A stretch of 64,000 bases of DNA, taken from assembly GCA_964448855.1 (NCBI GenBank), contig CAYUXI010000007.1, positions 24,221-88,220 of the forward strand. The letters run 5' to 3'. Position 1 is the stretch's first letter, and the number at the start of each line of letters is the position of its first letter. The DNA comes from QAMX01 sp964448855. GTDB lineage: Bacteria > Bacillota > Clostridia > Oscillospirales > QAMX01. The notes beneath the pieces are model-generated. The model worked only from the letters and a program-made list of their open reading frames with translations, searched no databases and was not told the DNA's origin. The position numbers and the translations under genes were made by a program. Of this stretch, positions 1-6,721 are shown one piece after another.

Positions 1-360
1 TTCGGCGGTGTCGGCGGGGTCAAAGACCAACGTCAGCCCTTTGTCGAAAACAAGCTGATTGCCCACAATGGAAGCATAGCCGGTCGCGGTGTAGCGCAGT
101 CCACTGCTGTGGGTGACGGTTGCGGTCTGGCCTTCCTCCTGAATGGTGACGGTCGGCTCAAAGACCGGCTGATCAGGGACGGCAATTTCAATGATCGAGT
201 CGGAAACGGTGGTTGCTTCTGGATCAGCAGAGGATGCGGACGTCGCCGACGGACTGTCCGATGCGGTGGGATGCGCGGGTTCGGCCTGACAGGCGGCCAA
301 CGGAAGAAGCAGCGCTGTCAGAACGGCGGAGAGCCGGAACAAATGCGATCTGCGTTTCAT
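1..360 (-). CDS. Lipoprotein, 3' part beyond left edge
   Basis: Only the first 120 codons are in the window; the frame is open to base 1. The protein starts with a basic, hydrophobic signal peptide ending in a lipobox, LPLAAC, with the lipidated cysteine at residue 24. A Ser/Thr/Ala/Pro-rich linker of about 30 residues follows, then the start of a beta-rich extracellular region. It should be exported and anchored to the outer face of the membrane. An AAGGAGG ribosome binding site lies just upstream of the ATG, and a promoter sits at 402-430. The function cannot be told from this fragment. Confidence 0.75.
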   Translation of the reverse strand, partial: MKRRSHLFRLSAVLTALLLPLAACQAEPAHPTASDSPSATSASSADPEATTVSDSIIEIAVPDQPVFEPTVTIQEEGQTATVTHSSGLRYTATGYASIVGNQLVFDKGLTLVFDPADTAE

Positions 361-401
361 AAGGCGAAAACCTCCTTGCACATGAAAACCCGGATGCATT
401 G

Positions 402-430
402 ATTATACCATGTTTCGGCGCCAAATGCAA
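402..430 (-). promoter_or_regulatory. Promoter of the edge lipoprotein
   Basis: On the minus strand TTGCAT (425-430) and TATAAT (402-407) are separated by 17 bases, and TGG directly precedes the -10, making an extended -10. It points at the lipoprotein gene starting at 360. Confidence 0.6.
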
Positions 431-526
431 TCCAAAAAAAATCGTCACATCGCCATACACCATACTGAAACCACATTTTGAAGCATAAAGATAGCAGCAG
501 AAGTGCGAAAAAAGGGGGACAGTTTC

Positions 527-1438
527 GTGACCAAAACACGGCTCGGCGCGTCCGTTCTTAGAGGCAGCCTGCTGATTTCCGTGGGGCTGCTGCTCATCGG
601 CTCTGCCACCGTCCGGACAGCCGTTCAAAAGGGAATGCAGCTGGCCATCGGCAGCGTGATTCCGTCTCTGTTTGTCTTTTCCGTGACCGCCGACCTGATC
701 GTCCGTCTGGATGCGCTGCGCCCGGCATCCAGACTGCTGTCGCCGCTTTTTCGCCGCATCCTGCACTTGCCGCCGGATGCTGCGAGTGCGTTTCTGCTGG
801 GTGCTGCCGGCGGCTATCCCATCGGCGCACAGACCGTTGCAGCGCTGTATGAAGCGGGGATACTGAACCGCCGGGAAGCGGAATACGCCCTCAGCTTTTC
901 CAACAACTGCGGTGCCGCGTACATGATTGCCGTCGTCGGACCGCAGCTGGGACTGACAACGGCAAAGAGCGCCCGGCTGTTTGGCCTGCATCTGCTTGCC
1001 GCCCTCCTCACCGCCGTCCTGCTCCGACCGTTTGCCATGCGCGGTGAAGCCGCACCGGCACACGAAAGCCTGAGGCCGTCATCGGCCAATCAGGAGAGCT
1101 TGCCTGTGCATCTGACCGGTGCGGTCGGACGCGCATCGCTGGCCATGCTTCGCCTGTGCGGCTGGATTTGCCTCTTCAGCGTGGCGACCGCCTTGGCCGA
1201 CCTCGTGCAGGCCGGTGCAGCAGCCGGACTGCTGGAGCTGTCGTCAGGCATTGCAGCACTGGACCGGAACGAGCTGGCAACGGGCGCATTCCTGACGGGG
1301 TTCGGTGGGCTGTGCGTAGCCTGTCAGACAGCATCCTTCGCCGCCCCACATCACCTGCGAATGCGGTGGTATTGGGCGGGCAAGCTCCTGCAGGCTTTTC
1401 TTTCAGCAGCACTCAGCCGCCTGCTGCTGGCGGGATAA
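527..1438 (+). CDS. YlbJ-like sporulation/nucleoside-recognition membrane protein
   Basis: An integral membrane protein of about 303 residues with several hydrophobic segments. Around residues 90-101 it carries LLGAAGGYPIGA, and further on SFSNNCGAAYMI. These resemble the Gate (nucleoside recognition) fold of YlbJ, a B. subtilis sigma-E membrane protein needed for spore cortex formation. It is shorter than Bacillus YlbJ (about 400 residues). I chose the GTG at 527, because an AAGGGGG ribosome binding site ends about nine bases before it; an in-frame GTG at 503 is the alternative. The next genes, sipL and spoIVA, are sporulation genes too, which supports the call. It could instead be a relative with another transport role. 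Confidence 0.6.
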   Translation: MTKTRLGASVLRGSLLISVGLLLIGSATVRTAVQKGMQLAIGSVIPSLFVFSVTADLIVRLDALRPASRLLSPLFRRILHLPPDAASAFLLGAAGGYPIGAQTVAALYEAGILNRREAEYALSFSNNCGAAYMIAVVGPQLGLTTAKSARLFGLHLLAALLTAVLLRPFAMRGEAAPAHESLRPSSANQESLPVHLTGAVGRASLAMLRLCGWICLFSVATALADLVQAGAAAGLLELSSGIAALDRNELATGAFLTGFGGLCVACQTASFAAPHHLRMRWYWAGKLLQAFLSAALSRLLLAG

Positions 1439-1454
1439 AAAAGTCGCCGTCGGC

Positions 1455-1483
1455 GCATATCCGCGCGGGAGGGACAATAGAAT
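1455..1483 (+). promoter_or_regulatory. Sigma-E-like promoter for sipL-spoIVA
   Basis: GCATATC (1455-1461), a 14-base gap, then AATAGAAT (1476-1483). This matches the mother-cell sigma-E pattern (GMATATT, 14 bases, CATACANT) at 6 of 7 and 6 of 8 positions. It lies 67 bases before sipL. No sigma-A promoter of comparable quality is seen here. Confidence 0.4.
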
Positions 1484-1549
1484 GAAACAGAGAACAGACA
1501 GATTTCAAAACGCCTGAATCTGTGAGCAGGCTGAAAGGGTGAAAGCAGA

Positions 1550-3112
1550 ATGGAATTGAATTTGAAGCGCGAACCGGTCAGGGATTTGGCAGCCATTGCC
1601 CGCCTGAGTGCGATTTCGGAGGAAAGCGGAGACGTCGTCGTCCCAGACAGCCTGCCGGATATCATCCGCATCGTTGAAACGGATGCGCACGTGGAGGTCA
1701 AAAACCGCGAGGTACGCGGAGGAAAGCTGTACGCGGAGGCGGCTGCACATATCAGCGTCGTGTACGTGCCGGAGTCGGGCGGTGGCCTCTGCCGCCTGGC
1801 CATTTCGCTGCCGCTGTCCGCAGCGATGGAGCTGGGTGAGGAGGCGGAACAGGCCGAACAGATTCTGCTCGATGCCGCGCTGCTTTCGGCGACGGCGCGG
1901 GAGCTGAATCCGCGAAAAATCTCGGTCAAGGTTGCCTGCAATTTTGTGGGCACGGTGTATGCGGCGCGGGAGCAGGAGCTCTGTACCGGCCTGGAACAGA
2001 GCGGAGCCGTGGAAATCCGAACCGAGGCCAGGCGTGTCCGTCTGACGACCGGCCTCTGCGAAAAGACGCTGACAATTTCGGACTCTGCAGAATTGAACAT
2101 CAACCCATCGGATTGCTCGGAAATCCTGAAATATGAGCTCCATATCAAAACACTCGATCAAAAAAATATCCGGAACAAAATCATCCTCAAGGGCGAAATT
2201 CAGGTGACGATGCTCGTCTCCGGCCGGTCGGAAGAATCAACCATCCGAACCGTAGAGGCGGTGCTTCCGTTTGCCGGCGTGCTGGACTGCGAAGGCGTGC
2301 AGGAGGAATCGGCGGTGGAGCTGAAATACCGTGTCGCCGGGTGCGAACTGGAACCGGTGACGGAAAACGGAACCAATCGCCCGCTGCTGACGGCAAAGCT
2401 CAATCTGACGGTTTGCGCAGAGGCATGGGAGGAGCGGGAAATCAGCTGGATTGCAGACGCCTACAGCCTGAAAGGCAGCCTGCTTTGCGATACGGCGACA
2501 CTGCCGTTCCGCAAAGCGCAGAAGCCGGAGACGCTGCGGCAGACAGAGCGCGATACCATTGCAACCGGCGTTGCGATCCGCAATGTCTATCTCTGCAGCG
2601 TGACCGCCGATCATGCTGCCTGCCGTGATACGGAGGAGGGCTGCGAGGCCGTGGCAGACGTGAAACTGAAGCTGATTCTGGAAGCGGAGGACGGCGGCAT
2701 CTATGCACTGGTCAAAAACGTCACCGCATCGGCGACGGGGAGCGGGCACGGCTATGCGGTGGAAAGCCTGCAGGTTGCCGATCAGAGCTATCACATCAGC
2801 GGTAGCGAAGACGTGGAGGTGCGCTATACGCTCGTCTTCTCCCTGCAGGGCAACGAGGAGGAAACCGTCACCCAGGTGAGCGGGATGCATCTGGAGGCCG
2901 ACGCGGAGGAGGACGTCCGCAAACCGGCACTCACACTCTGCTTCGCCGGCGAGGGCGAAACATTCTGGATGCTCGGCAAACGTCTGGGCGCTTCGTCCAC
3001 CGAGATTCAAACGGCCAACGGCCTGACGGGTGACTGTCCGCCGACAGGCAAAATGCTCCTGATTCCGCGGGGCGCACGCGCCGACAGACAGGAAGGGGGA
3101 ATGAAAGCATGA
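1550..3112 (+). CDS. sipL: SipL-type spore coat protein: SPOCS (DUF3794) repeats plus LysM
   Basis: A 520-residue protein. The N-terminal 30-120 region has PDSLPDIIRIVETDAHVEV, typical of DUF3794/SPOCS domains, and further SPOCS-like segments follow at about 190-290 and 330-440. The last 50 residues form a LysM domain (GETFWMLGKRLGAS...ANGL...GKMLLIPR). This architecture is that of SipL, which in Clostridioides difficile binds SpoIVA through its LysM domain and places the coat basement layer around the forespore. The ATG at 1550 follows a GAAAGGGTG ribosome binding site. The stop overlaps the spoIVA start by four bases, so the two partners are translationally coupled. Confidence 0.85.
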   Translation: MELNLKREPVRDLAAIARLSAISEESGDVVVPDSLPDIIRIVETDAHVEVKNREVRGGKLYAEAAAHISVVYVPESGGGLCRLAISLPLSAAMELGEEAEQAEQILLDAALLSATARELNPRKISVKVACNFVGTVYAAREQELCTGLEQSGAVEIRTEARRVRLTTGLCEKTLTISDSAELNINPSDCSEILKYELHIKTLDQKNIRNKIILKGEIQVTMLVSGRSEESTIRTVEAVLPFAGVLDCEGVQEESAVELKYRVAGCELEPVTENGTNRPLLTAKLNLTVCAEAWEEREISWIADAYSLKGSLLCDTATLPFRKAQKPETLRQTERDTIATGVAIRNVYLCSVTADHAACRDTEEGCEAVADVKLKLILEAEDGGIYALVKNVTASATGSGHGYAVESLQVADQSYHISGSEDVEVRYTLVFSLQGNEEETVTQVSGMHLEADAEEDVRKPALTLCFAGEGETFWMLGKRLGASSTEIQTANGLTGDCPPTGKMLLIPRGARADRQEGGMKA

Positions 3113-4584
3113 ATATGCAGGAACTGTATGCGGATATCAGCGAGCGGACAGGCGGGAGCATCTATATCGGCGTGGTGGGTCCCGTTCGAACGGGCAAGTC
3201 CACCTTCATCAAGCGCTTCCTGACGACCTTCGTCATTCCAAATCTGGAAAATGAACACCAGAAGGCGCGTGCGATGGATGAGCTGCCGCAGAGCGGCGCC
3301 GGCCGAACAGTTATGACGGCAGAGCCCAAATTCATCCCGGAGGACGCGGCAGAGGTGTGTCTGGGCGGTGTTTCGGCGAACATTCGCATGGTGGACAGCG
3401 TTGGCTATCTCGTACCGAGTGCGCTGGGACAGTTCGAAGACGAGCTGCCGCGCATGGTCAGTACACCGTGGTTCGACCATGAAATCCCCATGACGGAGGC
3501 GGCGGAAATCGGCACGCGAAAGGTGATTGCCGACCATGCAACGATCGGCGTGATGGTGACCACAGACGGGACGATCACCGACATCCCACGGGAAGAGTAC
3601 GCCGACGCGGAGACACGCGTCATTCAGGAGCTGCAGGCCACCGGCAAACCGTTCGTGATCGTCATCAATTCCACCAATCCGAATGGCAGCGAGGCACAGT
3701 CGATAGCAGCCGAGCTGCGCAGCCGCTACGATGTCTCCGTCGTGGCTGCCGACGTCATGCAGATGGAGGTGCCGACGCTCGAGGCCATCCTGACGAGCGT
3801 TCTCTATGAATTCCCGCTGCAAACGGTGGATGTGTTTCTGCCGGACTGGTGTACATCGCTGCCGCCGAACCACTGGCTGAAGGAAACCATTTTCCGAAGT
3901 GCCGGCCATGCGGCGTCCGGCATCCGCCGTGTCCGCGATGTCGAAGCGCTGGAAACGGCGCTGTCGGCGGTGGACTGCGTCGCCTCCTGCCAGTGCCGCG
4001 ACGTCGGTCTGAGCAACGGCGCAGCCGCCCTGGAGGTGGAAATCCCTCGCTCCGTCTTTTATCGAATTGCCAATGAAGAAACCGGCTTCACGCTGTCCGG
4101 CGATCAGGCACTCCTGCCGCTGCTGCGCGAGCTGGCCGAGACGAAAGCGGCCTATGAGCGATTCCGGACAGCCATCGAAGAGGTGGAGCAGAAGGGCTAC
4201 GGCATCGTCACGCCGGGCATCGCGGAGCTGACGCTGGAACCGCCGGAGCTGGTTCGGCAGGGCAGTCAGTTCGGCGTGAAGCTGTCGGCGTCCGCTCCGT
4301 CGATTCACATGATCAAGGCGAATATCCAGACCACAGTCTCACCGATTGTGGGCAGCGAAAAGCAGTCGGAGGAGCTGGTCGAATCGCTGATGAGCGAATT
4401 CGAGGATGACGCCCTGAAAATCTGGGAATCGAACATCTTCGGCAAATCCCTGCATGAACTGGTCAGCGAAGGGCTGACCGGGAAATTGAACCATATGCCC
4501 GAAGCGGCGCGGTGCAAGCTCCGCGAAACGCTGGAACGCATCATCAATGAAGGCAGCTCCGGCCTGATCTGTATCATCCTGTAG
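3109..4584 (+). CDS. spoIVA: Stage IV sporulation protein A
   Basis: SpoIVA is the morphogenetic ATPase that polymerises on the mother-cell face of the forespore membrane and recruits coat and cortex factors. The protein has 491 residues, the usual length. The Walker A loop GPVRTGKST is at residues 24-32, followed by the conserved DELPQSGAGRTVMTAEPKF block. The C-terminus ends GLICIIL, matching the hydrophobic membrane-anchoring tail of the family. It overlaps sipL by ATGA and probably shares its sigma-E-like promoter. A large inverted repeat at 4605-4649 follows the stop codon. Confidence 0.96.
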   Translation: MNMQELYADISERTGGSIYIGVVGPVRTGKSTFIKRFLTTFVIPNLENEHQKARAMDELPQSGAGRTVMTAEPKFIPEDAAEVCLGGVSANIRMVDSVGYLVPSALGQFEDELPRMVSTPWFDHEIPMTEAAEIGTRKVIADHATIGVMVTTDGTITDIPREEYADAETRVIQELQATGKPFVIVINSTNPNGSEAQSIAAELRSRYDVSVVAADVMQMEVPTLEAILTSVLYEFPLQTVDVFLPDWCTSLPPNHWLKETIFRSAGHAASGIRRVRDVEALETALSAVDCVASCQCRDVGLSNGAAALEVEIPRSVFYRIANEETGFTLSGDQALLPLLRELAETKAAYERFRTAIEEVEQKGYGIVTPGIAELTLEPPELVRQGSQFGVKLSASAPSIHMIKANIQTTVSPIVGSEKQSEELVESLMSEFEDDALKIWESNIFGKSLHELVSEGLTGKLNHMPEAARCKLRETLERIINEGSSGLICIIL

Positions 4585-4604
4585 CCTCCCAATCCGATGA
4601 AACC

Positions 4605-4649
4605 GCCGACAGCCCGACCGTTTGCAGCCCAAACGGCCGGGCTGTCGGC
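4605..4649 (+). terminator. Hairpin after spoIVA
   Basis: A long stem runs from GCCGACAGCCCG to CGGGCTGTCGGC with an inner CCGTTT/AAACGG. It is followed by AGAAAAATCTTT rather than a clean T tract, so it may stop transcription only in part or protect the mRNA end. Confidence 0.5.
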
Positions 4650-4658
4650 AGAAAAATC

Positions 4659-4687
4659 TTTACAGACTTTCCAATTTGTAGTATAAT
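4659..4687 (+). promoter_or_regulatory. Promoter of the DRTGG gene / hydrogenase operon
   Basis: TTTACA (4659-4664), 17 bases, TATAAT (4682-4687), about 40 bases before the ATG at 4727. It is the first of two promoters for the hydrogenase cluster. Confidence 0.65.
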
Positions 4688-4726
4688 GAAATCAACAGAA
4701 AATCTCAGGATGGGAGCGGAACAGAT

Positions 4727-5161
4727 ATGACAGTCAGAGAATTGTCGCGGGCGCTGAACTGGCCGATGGCCGTCGAGGGAGCGGACAGGCCCGTCTGCGG
4801 CGGGTGGTGCGGCGACCTCTTGAGCCACGCCATGACCCATGCGGCGAAAAATGCCGCGTGGATTACGGTCATGACAAACGTCAATGTGGCGGCGGTCGCG
4901 GTCATGCGCGAGGTGGCCTGCATCATTCTGGCGGACGGACAGCAGCCGGATGAATCGCTACTCGATGTAGCGATTAAAGAGAAAATTACAATTATATGCA
5001 CGCACGAAGACGTGTATACGGCGGCAATTTGTCTGTCACAGCAACTTTTAAGACCAAAAAAATATCGAAATGAGATCGGTTTTCCGGAAAAACGCTGGAC
5101 GCCGCCAAAAAAAAATTGGGTTTTCCAAAAGGAAATGGTGGAAAAATTTCGAAAAATGTGA
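4727..5161 (+). CDS. DRTGG-domain-like protein of hydrogenase operon
   Basis: A 144-residue protein. Residues 1-115 (MTVRELSRALNW...CGDLLSHAMTHAAKNAAWITVMTNVNVAAVAVMREVACIILADG...ICTHEDVYTAA) fit the small DRTGG-type domain proteins often found at the head of clostridial [FeFe]-hydrogenase operons. Their biochemical role is unknown; a regulatory or ligand-sensing role is assumed. The last 30-odd residues are Lys/Phe/Trp-rich and unlike the family. They are encoded by AT-rich DNA that also contains palindromes and the second operon promoter, so the natural stop may have been lost (an out-of-frame TAA is present near 5049). A ribosome binding site (GGAGCGG) precedes the ATG. Confidence 0.7.
   Translation: MTVRELSRALNWPMAVEGADRPVCGGWCGDLLSHAMTHAAKNAAWITVMTNVNVAAVAVMREVACIILADGQQPDESLLDVAIKEKITIICTHEDVYTAAICLSQQLLRPKKYRNEIGFPEKRWTPPKKNWVFQKEMVEKFRKM
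5080..5135. promoter_or_regulatory. Two palindromes upstream of the nuoE promoter
   Basis: TTTTCCGGAAAA (5080-5091) is a perfect 12-base palindrome, and TTTCC-AAAA-GGAAA (5122-5135) is an interrupted one. They share the TTTTCC/GGAAAA half and lie directly upstream of the promoter at 5139-5167. They could be regulator sites; no known regulator is assigned. Confidence 0.35.
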
Positions 5162-5167
5162 TACAAT
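5139..5167 (+). promoter_or_regulatory. Internal promoter before nuoE
   Basis: TGGAAA (5139-5144), 17 bases, TACAAT (5162-5167), with TGA in front of the -10 making it an extended -10. The spacer contains the palindrome TTTCGAAA (5147-5154). The promoter overlaps the end of the DRTGG reading frame. Confidence 0.55.
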
Positions 5168-5256
5168 AGTGGCAACTCTGCGGAGCCGTTCCCGGCGCGG
5201 GCAGATGGTCTCGCTCCGGGTCTTTGACCGCAGCATATTTGAGGAGGATTGCAGGA

Positions 5257-5754
5257 ATGAAAAATAAGTTGGAGACAGTCCCGTTCAAGGACTCGCCTGA
5301 AAAACGGGCGCAGCTTGAACAGATCATCGCCGAGCATAAAGACATTCCGGGCGCGCTGGTTCAGGTTCTGAAAAAAGCGCAGGAAGTATATGGCTATCTG
5401 CCGCTTGAGGTTCAGATGGCTGTGGCAGACGGGCTTGGATTATCCCTGGAAGAGGTCTACGGCGTCGTAACCTTCTACGCGCTGTTTTCCATTGAACCAA
5501 AGGGTCAGCACCGCATCTCCGTCTGCCTGGGTACCGCCTGTTACGTCAAGGGCTCCGGCGCGATCTATCAAAAACTCTGCGAACGGCTTGGCATGAAGGA
5601 AAGCGGCGGCTGTACGCCGGATGGCAAGTTCTCGCTGGAAGCGTGCCGCTGCATCGGTGCCTGCGGGCTGGCCCCGGTTTTGACGGTCGATGATGAAGTC
5701 TACGGCCGCCTGACTGTGGACGATGTGGATAAGATTCTGGCCAAATACGCATAA
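5257..5754 (+). CDS. hndA: NADH-dependent [FeFe]-hydrogenase, NuoE/HndA-like [2Fe-2S] subunit
   Basis: A 165-residue thioredoxin-fold [2Fe-2S] protein. Cluster ligands are Cys90 and Cys95 (CLGTAC) and Cys132 and Cys136 (CIGAC), the NuoE pattern. With the HndC- and HndD-type subunits it forms a soluble hydrogenase that couples NAD(P)H, and in bifurcating enzymes also ferredoxin, to proton reduction. I chose the ATG at 5257 because GAGGAGG (5241-5247) lies nine bases before it; the frame is open back to 5224. The next gene begins five bases after the stop. Confidence 0.93.
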   Translation: MKNKLETVPFKDSPEKRAQLEQIIAEHKDIPGALVQVLKKAQEVYGYLPLEVQMAVADGLGLSLEEVYGVVTFYALFSIEPKGQHRISVCLGTACYVKGSGAIYQKLCERLGMKESGGCTPDGKFSLEACRCIGACGLAPVLTVDDEVYGRLTVDDVDKILAKYA

Positions 5755-5759
5755 GCAGG

Positions 5760-6320
5760 ATGAGAGAGCTGTCCCTTCACATTCTGGATATCATTCAGAA
5801 TTCCGTTTCCGCCGGTGCAACGCTGGTGCAGACAGAACTCCGGACAGAAGCGCAGTCCGGACGACTGGAGATCACCATCGCCGATAACGGGAGCGGCATG
5901 ACCGCCGAACAGCTGAAACGTGCGTCGGATCCGTTCTATACCACCCGCTCCAACCGGCGGATTGGCCTCGGCATCCCGCTCTTTCGACAGGCGGCAGAAA
6001 TGACAGGCGGCAGCCTTGCAATGCAATCGCAGGCAGGCAGGGGGACGGTGCTGCACGCTGTTTTCCATACAGACAGCATCGACTGTATGCCCCTCGGCAA
6101 TTTGAGCGAGACGTTTTCCACGCTCGCCATCTGCTATCCGCAGATCGATTTTGTCCTGACCTGCCACCTGGATGCAGACACTGTGATCATGGATACGCGC
6201 AGGCTGCGCGAAATCCTCGGTGATATCCCGCTGTCTGCACCGGAGGTTTCCGGATTTCTCCGAGCCTATTTCCGGGTGGAGCTCCCTGCGGACACATTTC
6301 CTGCGTGGAACAAGAAATAA
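5760..6320 (+). CDS. HATPase-domain ATP-binding protein of hydrogenase operon
   Basis: A 186-residue GHKL-type ATPase domain without any histidine-phosphorylation or sensor domain. The N box is DIIQNSVSA (10-18), the G1 box DNGSGM (42-47) and the G2 box GLGIPL (69-74). Small proteins of this kind are regularly found between the NuoE-like and HndB-like genes of clostridial hydrogenase operons. Their role is unproven; assembly, or signalling like an anti-sigma kinase, has been suggested by the fold. Spacing to both neighbours is short, so it is part of the operon. Confidence 0.85.
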   Translation: MRELSLHILDIIQNSVSAGATLVQTELRTEAQSGRLEITIADNGSGMTAEQLKRASDPFYTTRSNRRIGLGIPLFRQAAEMTGGSLAMQSQAGRGTVLHAVFHTDSIDCMPLGNLSETFSTLAICYPQIDFVLTCHLDADTVIMDTRRLREILGDIPLSAPEVSGFLRAYFRVELPADTFPAWNKK

Positions 6321-6332
6321 GGAGAAGGATTT

Positions 6333-6701
6333 ATGAAGTCACTCGAAGAACTGAGAGCCATCAAAGAACAGATGAAAACGAAGATCGGCATCAGAAATGA
6401 CGATAAAGCCAGAATTCACGTCGTTGTCGGCATGGCAACCTGTGGAATTGCTGCGGGTGCTCGCCCAGTCGTCAAAGCGATTACGGATGCCATCGGCGAA
6501 AGCGGCCTGGTGGACGTCGCAGTCTCACTGACCGGCTGCATCGGCCTCTGCCAGTATGAGCCGATCGTCGAAATTACGGATGAAACCGGCACCAAAACAA
6601 CCTATATCAACATGACCCCCGAAAAAGCACGCAGCGTCGTGGAAAGCCACGTTGTCAACGGCAACGTTGTGACGGAATACACACTCGGCGAGAATGCCTG
6701 A
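6333..6701 (+). CDS. hndB: HndB-like (2Fe-2S) ferredoxin-domain subunit
   Basis: A 122-residue protein of the thioredoxin-like ferredoxin type found as HndB in NADP-reducing hydrogenases. The motif VVVGMATCGIAAGARPVVKA (Cys37) and TGCIGLC (Cys69, Cys73) are typical. Only three cysteines of a four-cysteine set are in place, which is usual for HndB as I know it. It is likely a small electron-transfer or structural subunit. An AAGGAGAAGG ribosome binding site precedes the ATG. Confidence 0.88.
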   Translation: MKSLEELRAIKEQMKTKIGIRNDDKARIHVVVGMATCGIAAGARPVVKAITDAIGESGLVDVAVSLTGCIGLCQYEPIVEITDETGTKTTYINMTPEKARSVVESHVVNGNVVTEYTLGENA

Positions 6702-6721
6702 ACAATAAAGGAGGAAAAAAT

